The notes below the pieces were generated by a model that searched no databases, was not told the origin of the DNA, and saw only the letters and a list, made by a program, of their open reading frames with translations. Of a DNA stretch of 64,000 nt, positions 36,262-46,704 are shown one piece after another. Numbering within the stretch: the stretch's first letter is position 1; every line of letters starts with the position of its first letter. Origin of the DNA: Burkholderia singularis (lineage in GTDB: Bacteria; Pseudomonadota; Gammaproteobacteria; Burkholderiales; Burkholderiaceae); the NCBI RefSeq assembly GCF_900176645.1, contig NZ_FXAN01000038.1:1-64000 (forward strand), read 5' to 3'. The position numbers and the translations under genes are program-made.

Positions 36262-37300
36262 GCGGCACGCCGCCCGGCTCGCGCTAACGGTCGCGGGCGG
36301 GGTCGCGTTCGGCGCAATCGGGCCGGCCGGCATTCGGCCATGCGCGGCCGAAACGGCCGTCATCGCCGACGGAGCCGTCCCGGCGGCGCCTTCGGCGCCC
36401 GGCGCGCAGCCGACGGCCAGCGCGCCTGCATCGGTCGCGACGGCTGCAGCAAACGGTGCGTGGCGATATGGCCACGCCGAGCCGCAAGTGCGCTACGGCA
36501 ACGCGCTCACGTTTCGCAGCCTGATTCCGTCGCCGCTCCTCGAGCAACTGACCGATACCGAGTTCCGGCAAACCATTCAAGACGCCTCCCAGCGCAACCG
36601 GCTGCTGCCGCCGAACAATCCGCGCGTGAAGCGGTTGCGCATGATCGTCACGCGGCTCGCACCTTATGCGGTCAAATGGAACGAGCGCGTGAAGGGCTGG
36701 AACTGGGAAGTCGCGGTGCTGCGTTCAGACAAGATCCGGGCGTTCTGCCTGCCGGGCGGCAAGGTGCTCGTCGACAGCGCGCTGTTCGACAAGCTGCGCC
36801 TTGCCGACGACGAACTCGGCGTGCTGTTCGCGCACGAGATCGCGCACGCGCTGCGTGAGCATGCGCGCGCGAGCCTTGGCGAGCAGCAGGCCACGCCATT
36901 CGGTGCGACGCGGCTGCCGCAGTTGTTCGGGCTGTCCGAACCGGCGCCCGAACCGATCGGCTCCATCGAGCGATTCGCGTCGGTCCGCTACGATCCGACC
37001 GATGAAACCGAGGCCGACGTGATCGGCGGCGACATCGCCGCGCGTGCGGGCTTCGATCCACGCGCGGCGCTGCCGCTGTGGGACAAGCTCGCCGCCGCGA
37101 CCCGCGGCGACCCGGACAACGGCTTCATCTATGCGCACCCCTACGATGCGCGGCGCCGGAACGATCTGCGCAAGCGGCTTGCCGATCTGATGCCGCTCTA
37201 CAAGAAAGCGCTCGACAAGACGAGCGCGAAGCGTGCGGACGCCGCGAAAACCGGCGCGGCGGACAATACGAAGGCACGTGAGGCGGCAGCGGGGCGCTGA
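36251..37300 (+). CDS. M48-family metalloprotease, exported
   Basis: A 349-residue secreted or periplasmic zinc protease of the LoiP/Oma1-like M48 family. The GTG at 36251 follows GAGG and gives a signal peptide (MPARRHAARLALTVAGGVAF...). A linker rich in Ala and Pro (residues about 35-75) follows. The HEIAH zinc motif lies at 195-199, with the third ligand Glu in DETEADVIGG. FCLPGGKVLVDSALFD upstream is the usual M48 block. The C-terminus is Lys/Ala-rich. It overlaps the ampG stop (GTGCCGGCTAG), so the genes are coupled. The role is probably envelope protein quality control. Confidence 0.9.
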   Translation: MPARRHAARLALTVAGGVAFGAIGPAGIRPCAAETAVIADGAVPAAPSAPGAQPTASAPASVATAAANGAWRYGHAEPQVRYGNALTFRSLIPSPLLEQLTDTEFRQTIQDASQRNRLLPPNNPRVKRLRMIVTRLAPYAVKWNERVKGWNWEVAVLRSDKIRAFCLPGGKVLVDSALFDKLRLADDELGVLFAHEIAHALREHARASLGEQQATPFGATRLPQLFGLSEPAPEPIGSIERFASVRYDPTDETEADVIGGDIAARAGFDPRAALPLWDKLAAATRGDPDNGFIYAHPYDARRRNDLRKRLADLMPLYKKALDKTSAKRADAAKTGAADNTKAREAAAGR

Positions 37301-37317
37301 AGTCGGGTGCGCGGCCG

Positions 37318-37366
37318 TTCGTTGCGCGCATTCGTTGCGCGCATTCGTTGTGCGCGTTCGTTGTGG
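37318..37366. repeat. 13-bp tandem repeat
   Basis: TTCGTTGCGCGCA occurs twice perfectly (37318-37330, 37331-37343), then as TTCGTTGTGCGCG (37344-37356) and a partial fourth TTCGTTGTGG. It lies just after the M48 protease stop. Copy number could vary between strains. Confidence 0.85.
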
Positions 37367-37410
37367 TTGGAATTCCCCGCTCGCTGCCGCCCGGCGTGCG
37401 CATGCGTGCG

Positions 37411-38358
37411 TCACCCCGCCGCGTCGAGTCCGGCAGCCGGCTGGATCGCCGGCAGTTGCATCCAGCGGATTTCGTCACTCGGGCTGCGCCCGAACAAACG
37501 CTTGAACTCGCGACTGAACTGCGACGCGCTCGCATAACCGACACGCGCCGCCGCCGCGCCCGCGCTCAATCCGTCCTGTACCATCATCAGCCGCGCGTGA
37601 TGCAGCCGCGTCGTCTTCACGTACTGCATCGGCGATGTCGCCGTCACGCTTTTGAACTGCGCATGAAACGCGGCAACGCTCATGCCTGCCTCGCTCGCGA
37701 GCGTCCCGACGTCGAGATCGCTGCTCAGATCCGCGTGAATCCGCCTCAGCGCCTTGGCAACCCGCCCAAATTGATGCTGCTGTGCAAGCGCCGCGCGAAT
37801 CGCGTCGCCTTGCGCGCCCGTCAGCACGCGATAGCCGATCTCACGCATGATCGACGGCCCCAACACGCGCGTATCGAGCGGCAACGCCAGCGCTTCGAGC
37901 AAACGCAGCACCGCGTCGGCGAGCGGCATGTCGAGCGGCGTCGAATAGATGCCGCGCGGCTCGCTCACCGCCGCGTCGTGCGTTTCGTTCAGCAAAATCG
38001 CAAGCTCGGCGATCATCGCGAGATCGAGGCGGATCGAGATCGCGAGAAACGGCTCGGCGCACGTGGCGTAGGTTTCGCATTCGAACGGCATCGGCACTGA
38101 CAGCACCAAGTACTGCTGCGCGTCATAAGCGAAGGTCTCCTCACCCAGATAGCCGCGCTTGCGGCCCTGACACACGACGACGATGCTCGGCTCGTACAGC
38201 ACCGGCACCCTGAGCACCGGCCGATTCGCGCGAATGAAGCGCACGCCTTCGACAGCGGCATGCGTCGAGCCTTCATTGGGAGCGAGGCGGCCGAGCAACT
38301 CGACCATGCGGCGCTGCACACGCGCCCCAGCGTCGCCTAAAAGGGGTTCGAAGCTCAT
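37411..38358 (-). CDS. AraC-family transcriptional regulator
   Basis: A 315-residue activator with an N-terminal AraC_N-type ligand domain (residues about 20-200) and the double helix-turn-helix at the C-terminus (VGTLASEAGMSVAAFHAQFKSVT and AAARVGYASASQFSREFKRLFGRSP). The ATG at 38358 (MSFEPLLGDAG) is preferred over ATGs at 38403 and 38454, whose added residues look unlike the family, though no strong ribosome site decides. It is divergent from a zinc alcohol dehydrogenase, a common pairing in which the regulator controls the dehydrogenase (inference). Confidence 0.88.
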   Translation of the reverse strand: MSFEPLLGDAGARVQRRMVELLGRLAPNEGSTHAAVEGVRFIRANRPVLRVPVLYEPSIVVVCQGRKRGYLGEETFAYDAQQYLVLSVPMPFECETYATCAEPFLAISIRLDLAMIAELAILLNETHDAAVSEPRGIYSTPLDMPLADAVLRLLEALALPLDTRVLGPSIMREIGYRVLTGAQGDAIRAALAQQHQFGRVAKALRRIHADLSSDLDVGTLASEAGMSVAAFHAQFKSVTATSPMQYVKTTRLHHARLMMVQDGLSAGAAAARVGYASASQFSREFKRLFGRSPSDEIRWMQLPAIQPAAGLDAAG

Positions 38359-38829
38359 TGAACCAGATGCGCACACAAGAGAATCAGGCTTGCAATCTAG
38401 CATCGGAACCGCGTCGGCGCGCTGCACGCGGCGCAATTCAAGAGAAATAGGCAAGCATTGCGGACCTTCAGGTATTCCGCCGGCTTGGGCGCGTGCTTAC
38501 GATGTGCACCCATGCCGCCGCATCGCCGCATGCGTGCGCTGCGCCCGTCTTTTCGGCCGGCCGGACATGATCGGTTCAGCGTGCGCAGTATCGGATCAGC
38601 GCAGAAATTCAAGCGTTTGTTCCGGCCGGCATCGCTGCCGAAGCGCCGACTTCAGCCGATTGCTTCGCCGGAACCGAGATGGCGGCGACGGAGCGGTAAA
38701 GCGCCCGCTCCCCTTGATGGCCTTTACCCAGGGCAATGGCTTCGGCCGTCGCCCGGATCGACTGACTGTTTTACCTATGACCGGAACAGGGGCCAAACCT
38801 CCTGCGCCGGTCGACACTGAGGAGCTTCT
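38359..38829. other. Divergent intergenic region, 471 bases
   Basis: Between the AraC regulator and the alcohol dehydrogenase. It should hold both promoters and the AraC site, but I can point to no repeated half-sites. A strong ribosome site GAGGAG (38819-38824) ends the region. Extra upstream starts of the regulator would take up to about 100 bases of it. Confidence 0.3.
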
Positions 38830-39894
38830 ATGAGCACAACTTACGCTTATGCGGCGTCGAGCGCCACCACGCCGCTCGCACCGTTCGAATTCCAGCGCCG
38901 CGCGCTGCGCGATCTTGACGTGCAGATCGACATCCTCTATTGCGGCGTCTGCCACTCCGATCTCCATCAAGCCCGCAACGAATGGAAAAACAGTATCTAC
39001 CCGGTCGTGCCGGGGCATGAGATCGTCGGCCGCGTGACGGCCGTGGGCCCGCACGTCACGCGCTTCAAGGCGGGCGAGCTGGTCGGCGTGGGCTGTCTCG
39101 TCGATTCGTGCCGCACGTGCGCAAGCTGCGCCGAAGGGCTCGAACAATATTGCGAAAACGGCTTCGTCGGCACCTATAACGGTCAGGACCGCGTGACGGG
39201 CGACGTCACGTTCGGCGGCTATTCGACGCAAATCGTCGTCGACGAGGCGTTCGTGCTGCGCGTGCCCGACACGCTCGATCCAGCCAGCGCCGCGCCGTTG
39301 CTGTGCGCGGGAATCACGACGTACTCGCCTCTGCGCCAATGGGGCGCGGGGCCGGGCAGGAAAGTCGGCATCGTCGGGCTCGGCGGCCTCGGCCATATGG
39401 GCGTGAAGCTCGCGCGCGCGATGGGTGCGCACGTCGTGCTGTTCACGACGTCGCCGTCCAAGATCGACGACGGCAAGCGGCTCGGCGCGCACGAGGTGGT
39501 GATCTCGAAGGACGCCGCGCAGATGAACGCGCACCTGAACAGCTTCGATTTCATCCTGAACACGGTTGCCGCGCAGCACGACTTGAATCCGTTCCTGCAC
39601 CTGCTCAAGCGTGACGGCACGATGACGCTCGTCGGCGCGCCGGAGCACGACCATCCGTCGCCGCAGGTGTTCAACCTGATCTTCAAGCGCCGCCGCCTGG
39701 CGGGCTCGCTGATCGGCGGCATCGCCGAGACGCAGGAAATGCTCGATTTCTGCGCGCAGCACGGCATCACGTCGGATATCGAAATCATTCCGATGCAACA
39801 GATCAATGCTGCCTATGAGCGGATGCTGACGAGCGACGTCAAGTATCGCTTCGTGATCGACATTGCGTCGCTGAAACCGAAGCTCGCCGCCTGA
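38830..39894 (+). CDS. NAD(P)-dependent zinc alcohol dehydrogenase
   Basis: A 354-residue medium-chain dehydrogenase of the YahK/cinnamyl-alcohol type, reducing or oxidising aldehydes/alcohols. Catalytic zinc ligands: Cys41 in GVCHSDLH and His63-Glu64 in PGHE. Structural zinc: Cys94, 97, 100 and 108 (CRTCASCAEGLEQYC). The nucleotide-binding GLGGLGHMGVKLA follows near residue 182. NADPH preference is usual in this branch but not proven here. GAGGAG precedes the ATG. The divergent AraC gene is the probable regulator. Confidence 0.92.
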   Translation: MSTTYAYAASSATTPLAPFEFQRRALRDLDVQIDILYCGVCHSDLHQARNEWKNSIYPVVPGHEIVGRVTAVGPHVTRFKAGELVGVGCLVDSCRTCASCAEGLEQYCENGFVGTYNGQDRVTGDVTFGGYSTQIVVDEAFVLRVPDTLDPASAAPLLCAGITTYSPLRQWGAGPGRKVGIVGLGGLGHMGVKLARAMGAHVVLFTTSPSKIDDGKRLGAHEVVISKDAAQMNAHLNSFDFILNTVAAQHDLNPFLHLLKRDGTMTLVGAPEHDHPSPQVFNLIFKRRRLAGSLIGGIAETQEMLDFCAQHGITSDIEIIPMQQINAAYERMLTSDVKYRFVIDIASLKPKLAA

Positions 39895-39933
39895 CAGCAG
39901 CCGCGGCAGGCGGCCACGGCCGCGCACCGGATA

Positions 39934-39964
39934 CGCCCTTGGCCGATTCGTCGGCCCAAGGGCG
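39934..39964. terminator. Stem-loop between convergent genes, UUCG loop
   Basis: CGCCCTTGGCCGA (39934-39946), loop TTCG, and the complement with one bulged C (39951-39964). The very stable tetraloop hairpin sits between the dehydrogenase stop and the xthA stop. There is no U-tract, so it may act as a transcript-end stabiliser or weak bidirectional terminator. Confidence 0.5.
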
Positions 39965-40066
39965 GGTTCGGATGGGAAGCGATCGGATCTGTCGAATCCG
40001 CCAAAACATTGGCGAACTACGCAGCCGCGCATCGCTCGGACAGCGCGCGCCAAGCGCGCGGTCCGC

Positions 40067-40837
40067 TCACTTGTAGTCGTAGTCGACCGTCAGCGGCGCA
40101 TGGTCGCTGAACTTGATGTCGCGAAAGATCGACGTCCGTTTCGCGGTGCTCGCCACGCCCGGCGTCGCGATCTGATAATCGATCCGCCACCCGACGTTGT
40201 TTGCATACGCATTGCCGCGATTGCTCCACCACGTGTATTGCTCGGGCCGAGGATCGAGCGTGCGGAACACGTCGACGTAGCCCACATCGTCGAACAGCGC
40301 GGTCAGCCACGCGCGCTCTTCGGGCAGGCATCCGGAATTCTTCTGGTTACTCTTCCAGTTCTTGATGTCGATTTCCTTGTGGACGATGTTCACGTCGCCG
40401 CACAGGATCACTTCGCGCTTTTTCTTCAGCTCGGCCAGATGCGGCATGAATTCGTTCATGAAGCGGTATTTCGCCTGCTGACGCTCGTCGCCGCTCGAGC
40501 CGGACGGCACGTACACCGACACCACCGACAGCTTGCCGAACCGCGCCTCGACGTAGCGGCCCTCCGCGTCGAATTCGCTGCTGCCGTAACCGACGATCAC
40601 GTCGTCGGGCTCGCGGCGCGAATAAAGCCCCGCGCCGCTGTAGCCTTTTTTCTGAGCGTGGTGAAAGTAGCTTTTGAAGCCATGCGGCTCGACGAATTCG
40701 GCGGGCAGATCGTCCGCCGACACCTTGATTTCCTGCACGCAGACGCAATCGGCGCTCTGCTCGCCGAGCCAATCGAAGAAACCTTTTTTCGCGGCCGATC
40801 GGATGCCGTTCAGATTCGCGGTAATGACACGCAGCAT
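40067..40837 (-). CDS. xthA: Exodeoxyribonuclease III
   Basis: A 256-residue AP endonuclease/3'-5' exonuclease for base excision repair. It begins MLRVITANLNGIRSA with the metal-binding Asn. The catalytic Glu is in CVCVQEIKV, GDVNIVHKEIDIKNWK carries the Asp/Asn pair, and WRIDYQIATPG and SDHAPLTVDY end the protein with the catalytic His. The ATG at 40837 has GGA at suitable distance. It follows the PPK2 gene by 41 bases on the same strand and may share its transcript. Confidence 0.96.
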   Translation of the reverse strand: MLRVITANLNGIRSAAKKGFFDWLGEQSADCVCVQEIKVSADDLPAEFVEPHGFKSYFHHAQKKGYSGAGLYSRREPDDVIVGYGSSEFDAEGRYVEARFGKLSVVSVYVPSGSSGDERQQAKYRFMNEFMPHLAELKKKREVILCGDVNIVHKEIDIKNWKSNQKNSGCLPEERAWLTALFDDVGYVDVFRTLDPRPEQYTWWSNRGNAYANNVGWRIDYQIATPGVASTAKRTSIFRDIKFSDHAPLTVDYDYK

Positions 40838-40878
40838 GATGATGGATTCCGTCCAGTAAATGCGTTTTCCGTTGCGGC

Positions 40879-41718
40879 TTATTGGATCTTGACGCCCGCG
40901 AGTTCCGGCTTCGCGGGCGGATAGTCGAGCTTCATGCCGGTCAGGGCGCGCAACAGCAACTCGGCGATCATCACGTTGCGATGCGTTTTCGAATCGGCCG
41001 GGATCACGTACCACGGCGCGTGCTCGGCGGACGTCGCGGCGAGCGCGTCGCGATACGCGGCCTGGTATGCATCCCAACGCTTGCGCGCCTCGAGATCGGA
41101 CACGTCGAACTTCCAATGCTTGGTCGGATCGTCGATACGCGCTTGCAGCCGGCTGCGCTGCTCGTCCTTCGAGATGTGCAGGAAGCATTTGACGATCGTC
41201 GTGCCCGATTCGACCAGCATCTCCTCGAATTGGCGAATTTGCCGGTAGCGCCGCTCGCATTCGTCCCGGTCAATCGCGCCCAGCACGCGCGGCACGAGCA
41301 CGTCCTCGTAATGGCTGCGGTTGAAGATCACCAGCTCGCCCGCCGCGGGCGCCTGCGCATGCACGCGCCAAAGAAAATCGTGCGCAAGCTCGACGGGCGT
41401 CGGTGCCTTGAACGACACGACGCGCAAGCCGAGCGGATCGACTTCGCGAAACACCGCGCGCACGGTGCCGTCCTTGCCGCTCGTATCCATACCTTGCAGC
41501 ACCAGCAGCATGCGCTTGCGGTTTTGCGTATGCAGACGCTCCTGCTGCGCGTCAATCTCGAGCGACACCGTCGACAGCCGCTCGCGATCAGCCTCCTTCG
41601 AGCCCGCCGAGAACGGCTTGACGGCCGGATCGAACACATCGAGCGCGAATGCGGCGGCCTCCTTTTCGCGCGTGTGGTACGGCACGCGGTAATCGTCGAG
41701 CGACGGTTGCTTGGCCAT
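40879..41718 (-). CDS. Polyphosphate kinase 2 family protein
   Basis: A 279-residue single-domain PPK2 enzyme, which uses polyphosphate to phosphorylate nucleoside mono- or diphosphates. Walker A GMDTSGKDGT is at residues 76-85, the Walker B region is NRSHYEDVLVPRV near residue 135, and the lid segment carries RSRLQARIDDPTKHWKF. GAGG lies six bases before the ATG at 41718. The domain number fits class I or III; which nucleotide it uses is not evident. Confidence 0.9.
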   Translation of the reverse strand: MAKQPSLDDYRVPYHTREKEAAAFALDVFDPAVKPFSAGSKEADRERLSTVSLEIDAQQERLHTQNRKRMLLVLQGMDTSGKDGTVRAVFREVDPLGLRVVSFKAPTPVELAHDFLWRVHAQAPAAGELVIFNRSHYEDVLVPRVLGAIDRDECERRYRQIRQFEEMLVESGTTIVKCFLHISKDEQRSRLQARIDDPTKHWKFDVSDLEARKRWDAYQAAYRDALAATSAEHAPWYVIPADSKTHRNVMIAELLLRALTGMKLDYPPAKPELAGVKIQ

Positions 41719-41797
41719 CGGCACCTCCTGAAATCGATGCGGGAATCGGCAAATCGCAGGCGCGCGGTGCCGGGCGCGCCGGCACCGCCGCGCCTGC

Positions 41798-43276
41798 TCA
41801 GCCGAGTTTCTTCTTCAGCAGCTCGTTGACCTGCTGCGGGTTCGCCTTGCCCTTCGTCGCCTTCATGGCCTGGCCGATGAGCGCGTTGAACGCCTTCTCC
41901 TTGCCCGCGCGGTACTCGTCGACCGATTTCGCGTTCGCGGCAAGCACCTCGTCGATGATCGCTTCGAGCGCGCCGGTGTCGGAGATCTGCTTCAGGCCCT
42001 TTGCGTCGATGATGCGGTCGGCCGCGGCTTCGTCGGTTGCCTTCTCGTCCCAGATCGTCACGAAGATTTCCTTCGCGATCTTGTTCGAGATCGTGCCGTC
42101 GGCGATCCGCTGCAACAGCAGCGCGAGTTGCGCGGCCGACACCCGGCTCGCGTCGATGTCGATGCCGTCGCGGTTGAGCTGCGACGATACGTCGCCCATC
42201 AGCCAGTTCGCGGCCGTCTTCGCCTGCGCGGCGCCGGCCTTCGCGACCACGGCCTCGAAGTAGACAGCCATTGCCTTGCTCGACGTCAGCACGCTCGCGT
42301 CATACGACGTCAGGCCGTACTGATCGACGAAGCGCTGCTGCATCGCGGCGGGCAATTCGGGCATCTCACCTTTCACGCGCTCGATCCAGTCCGCGCCGAT
42401 CACGAGCGGCATCAGGTCCGGATCGGGGAAATAGCGGTAATCGTGCGCGTCTTCCTTGCTGCGCATCGAGCGCGTCTCGCGTTTGTCCGGGTCGTACAGG
42501 CGCGTTTCCTGCACGACCTCGCCGCCGTCCTCGATCAGCTCGATCTGTCGGCGCACTTCGTAGTTGATCGCCTCTTCGAGGAAGCGGAACGAATTCAGAT
42601 TCTTGATTTCGGCACGCGTGCCGAACTTTTCCTGGCCGAGCGGCCGCACCGATACGTTCGCGTCGCAGCGAAACGAGCCTTCCTGCATGTTGCCGTCGCA
42701 GATGCCGAGCCATACGACGAGCGCATGCAGCGCCTTCGCATACGCGACCGCCTCGGCCGCGCTGCGCATCTCGGGCTCGGTGACGATCTCGAGCAGCGGC
42801 GTGCCCGCGCGGTTCAGATCGATGCCCGTCATTCCCGCGAAATCCTCGTGCAACGACTTGCCGGCGTCCTCCTCGAGGTGCGCGCGCGTCAGATTGATCG
42901 TCTTCGCATACGCCTGCTGGCCGGCCTTTTCATTCGCGCTCACCTGAATCGTGATCTGCCCGCCCTGGACGACGGGAATCTCGTACTGGCTGATTTGATA
43001 GCCCTTCGGCAGATCGGGGTAGAAATAATTCTTGCGCGCGAAGATGCTGCGCGGCGCGATCGTCGCACCGATCGCCAGACCGAAGCGGATCGCCCGCTCC
43101 ACCGCGCCGCGGTTCGCGACAGGCAGCACGCCCGGCAGCGCGAGATCGACTGCGCACGCCTGCGTGTTGGGCGCCGCGCCGAACTGCGTCGGCGCGCCGG
43201 AGAAAATCTTCGAGACGGTCGACAGTTGCGCGTGCGTCTCCAAACCGATAACGACTTCCCATTGCGTCATGCTCAT
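41798..43276 (-). CDS. gatB: Asp/Glu-tRNA amidotransferase subunit GatB
   Basis: The tRNA-binding and kinase subunit of GatCAB, which converts Glu-tRNA(Gln) and Asp-tRNA(Asn) to the amides. 492 residues, beginning [18 protein letters not shown] (a second ATG is two codons in). [18 protein letters not shown] and [13 protein letters not shown] are family signatures; the C-terminal YqeY-like tail ends [14 protein letters not shown]. The ATG overlaps the gatA stop (ATGA), so the subunits are coupled. Confidence 0.97.
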   Translation of the reverse strand: MSMTQWEVVIGLETHAQLSTVSKIFSGAPTQFGAAPNTQACAVDLALPGVLPVANRGAVERAIRFGLAIGATIAPRSIFARKNYFYPDLPKGYQISQYEIPVVQGGQITIQVSANEKAGQQAYAKTINLTRAHLEEDAGKSLHEDFAGMTGIDLNRAGTPLLEIVTEPEMRSAAEAVAYAKALHALVVWLGICDGNMQEGSFRCDANVSVRPLGQEKFGTRAEIKNLNSFRFLEEAINYEVRRQIELIEDGGEVVQETRLYDPDKRETRSMRSKEDAHDYRYFPDPDLMPLVIGADWIERVKGEMPELPAAMQQRFVDQYGLTSYDASVLTSSKAMAVYFEAVVAKAGAAQAKTAANWLMGDVSSQLNRDGIDIDASRVSAAQLALLLQRIADGTISNKIAKEIFVTIWDEKATDEAAADRIIDAKGLKQISDTGALEAIIDEVLAANAKSVDEYRAGKEKAFNALIGQAMKATKGKANPQQVNELLKKKLG

Positions 43277-44844
43277 GCCTCCCGCCGAGCTGCCTCAACG
43301 GAGGCATCCGCCCCCCCGGGGGGCAACGAATCTGATGAGCGTGAAGGCTCGCCGTCCTTCCACGCCGGAATTTGCCGGTGCCAATCGGTCGCGCGCTGAA
43401 ACGCGTCGGCGACCTGCAACATCCGGGCCTCGTCGAAATAGTTGCCGATGATCTGCAGGCCAACCGGACGCTGCGCGTTCGCCCCCGCGCCGAAGCCGCA
43501 CGGCACGCTCATGCCGGGCAGGCCGGCGAGGCTCACGGACAGCGTGTAGATATCCGCGAGATACATCTGGACGGGATCGTCGCCCTTCGCGCCAAGATCC
43601 CACGCGACCGTCGGCGACGCCGGGCCCATGATCACGTCGCACTGCTTGAACGCTTCCTGGAAATCCTGCGCGATGATGCGGCGGATCTTCTGCGCCTGCA
43701 GGTAATACGCGTCGTAGTAGCCGTGCGACAGTACATACGTGCCGACCAGAATCCGGCGCTTGACCTCGGGGCCGAAACCCTGCGCACGCGACTTCTTGTA
43801 CATGTCGAGCAGATCGCGATATTCGGCCGCGCGATGGCCATAGCGCACGCCGTCGAAACGCGACAGGTTCGACGACGCCTCAGCGGGAGCGATCACGTAA
43901 TAAACCGGAATCGACAGTTCGGTCTTCGGCAGCGACACCGGCACGAGCGTCGCACCCAGCGTTTCGTAGACTTTGAGCGCCGCGTCGATCGCCGCGCGCA
44001 CGTCGTCGGCGAGGCCCGCGCCGAAGTATTCGTCCGGCAGACCGATGCGCAGGCCCGCGAGCGGCTTGCCCGCGCCCGCCTGTGGGGCCCAGGGCTGGCC
44101 GAGATGGCGGGCGAAGTCCTCGTCGGCGCGCGCGAGGCTGGTCGAATCGCGCTCGTCGAAGCCCGCCATCGCGTTGAGCAGCAGCGCGCAATCGGCGGCG
44201 CTGGCCGCCATCGGGCCGCCCTGATCGAGCGACGATGCGAACGCGATCATCCCGTAACGCGACACGCGGCCGTAAGTCGGCTTGATCCCGGTCACGCCGG
44301 CGAACGACGCCGGCTGGCGGATCGAGCCGCCCGTATCGGTGCCCGTCGCGGCGGGCGCGAGGCGCGCGGCGACCGCGGCCGAGCTGCCGCCCGAGCTGCC
44401 GCCCGGCACGGCGTTCGGATCCCACGGATTCTTCACCGGGCCGAACGCCGAATTCTCGTTCGACGAGCCCATCGCGAATTCGTCCATGTTGGTCTTGCCG
44501 AGCGTGACCATGCCGGCCGCCGCCAAACGCTCGACCACCGTCGCGTCGAACGGGCTCGTATAGTTCGCGAGCATCTTCGAGCCGGCGCTGGAGCGCCAGC
44601 CGCGCGTGACGAACACGTCCTTGTGCGCGACGGGCAGGCCCGTCAGCGGGCCCGCGTCGCCGCTGGCAAGCCGCGCATCGGCGGCTCGCGCCTGCGCGAG
44701 CGTGAGTTCGGGGTCGACGTGGATGAAGGCGTTCAGATCGCGCGCGGCGTCGATCCGCGTCAAATAGTGCTGCGCGAGTTCGACGGCCGAATATTGCTTG
44801 GCGTCGAGCGCGGCGCGCAGTTCAGTCAGGCTTTTTGCGTGCAT
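43273..44844 (-). CDS. gatA: Asp/Glu-tRNA amidotransferase subunit GatA, extended tail
   Basis: The amidase subunit of GatCAB. The catalytic Ser-Ser-Lys set lies in HKDVF and in the Gly/Ser-rich [14 protein letters not shown] and [11 protein letters not shown] blocks. The ATG at 44844 ([13 protein letters not shown]) matches the family; upstream codons do not. At 523 residues it is longer than the near-496 I expect for Burkholderia GatA. After the usual end (TDWHRQIPA) comes a 29-residue tail beginning [17 protein letters not shown], encoded by sequence with a small hairpin and a C7G6 run. It reads like former intergenic DNA now in frame, ending exactly in the ATGA overlap with gatB. Confidence 0.95.
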   Translation of the reverse strand: MHAKSLTELRAALDAKQYSAVELAQHYLTRIDAARDLNAFIHVDPELTLAQARAADARLASGDAGPLTGLPVAHKDVFVTRGWRSSAGSKMLANYTSPFDATVVERLAAAGMVTLGKTNMDEFAMGSSNENSAFGPVKNPWDPNAVPGGSSGGSSAAVAARLAPAATGTDTGGSIRQPASFAGVTGIKPTYGRVSRYGMIAFASSLDQGGPMAASAADCALLLNAMAGFDERDSTSLARADEDFARHLGQPWAPQAGAGKPLAGLRIGLPDEYFGAGLADDVRAAIDAALKVYETLGATLVPVSLPKTELSIPVYYVIAPAEASSNLSRFDGVRYGHRAAEYRDLLDMYKKSRAQGFGPEVKRRILVGTYVLSHGYYDAYYLQAQKIRRIIAQDFQEAFKQCDVIMGPASPTVAWDLGAKGDDPVQMYLADIYTLSVSLAGLPGMSVPCGFGAGANAQRPVGLQIIGNYFDEARMLQVADAFQRATDWHRQIPAWKDGEPSRSSDSLPPGGADASVEAARREA

Positions 44845-44887
44845 TGCGTGAATTTCATGGATTGACGATGGGGCCCGCATCGGGCGC

Positions 44888-45187
44888 TTACTCGATCACC
44901 TTCGGCACGAGGTACAGCCCGTCCTGGACGGCGGGCGCCGGGCGCTGATTGTCGTCGCGGTTCACCGCTTCCGTGACGACGTCGTCGCGCAGCCGCAGCG
45001 CGACTTCCTGGATCTGCTCGATCGGGTGCGCGAGCGGCGCGACGCCCGTCGTGTCGACTGCCTGCATCTGCTCCACGAGGCCGAAAAACTCGTTGAGCTG
45101 GCCGAGCGTGTGCTCGGCGTCGGCATCGGTCATTTCGAGCCGCGCGAGGTGCGCGATGCGTTTCACATCGGTCAGGGTCAAGGCCAT
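44888..45187 (-). CDS. gatC: Asp/Glu-tRNA amidotransferase subunit GatC
   Basis: The 99-residue scaffold subunit that wraps around GatA. It begins [19 protein letters not shown] and contains [16 protein letters not shown] and the conserved LRDDVV; it ends LYLVPKVIE, all family-typical. First gene of the gatCAB operon; gatA starts 43 bases later. The promoter lies in the divergent gap with mreB, where TATAAT (minus, 45330-45325) is a good -10. Confidence 0.95.
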   Translation of the reverse strand: MALTLTDVKRIAHLARLEMTDADAEHTLGQLNEFFGLVEQMQAVDTTGVAPLAHPIEQIQEVALRLRDDVVTEAVNRDDNQRPAPAVQDGLYLVPKVIE

Positions 45188-45543
45188 GCGATCACCGGAA
45201 AAACAAGAGCTTGGCGCAGCGGGCGGAGCGCGCCGCGCCAGGGGGTTGGAGGGCTGGATCGAGCCCTCGAAAATCGGGGGCGAAGCGGCGAAAATACCGC
45301 CCGTTTCGGTTCAAATACTGCGAAATTATAAGGTATCATTACGCGTTCGACCCAGACCAGGACTGCCTTTGCCGCGCCGCAGCCACGCCGCGCGGGCGCC
45401 GCGTGCCGGTCCGGAGGATTTCACTCGCAGCTTCGCGCTTCCGAGCGGCCTCGTCCGCCCGATCCGAGGCTGTTATTTTTTCCGCTGCCGCCCTTCGCGC
45501 CACGTCCGCACGGGGCCGGCCTCAGAGCGAGACAGGATTCTGA
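45188..45543. promoter_or_regulatory. Divergent gatC/mreB promoter region
   Basis: 356 bases between gatC (minus) and mreB (plus). The AT-rich centre (45310-45340) holds TATAAT on the minus strand (45330-45325) for gatC and TATCAT (45334-45339) with TTCAAA (45310-45315, 18-base spacing) for mreB. The remaining roughly 200 bases before mreB would be a long leader, with no named element. Confidence 0.45.
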
Positions 45544-46587
<1,044 letters not shown>

Positions 46588-46704
46588 CCGTCCCATCGGC
46601 CAGCGATGTCACACGCGCGGCGCCCACGGCAAGGCTATCGCCGAACCGTCGCGCGTTTCGCGCGTCTGAGCAACATCTAACCGATCGCGCGTCCGGCGCC
46701 GACC

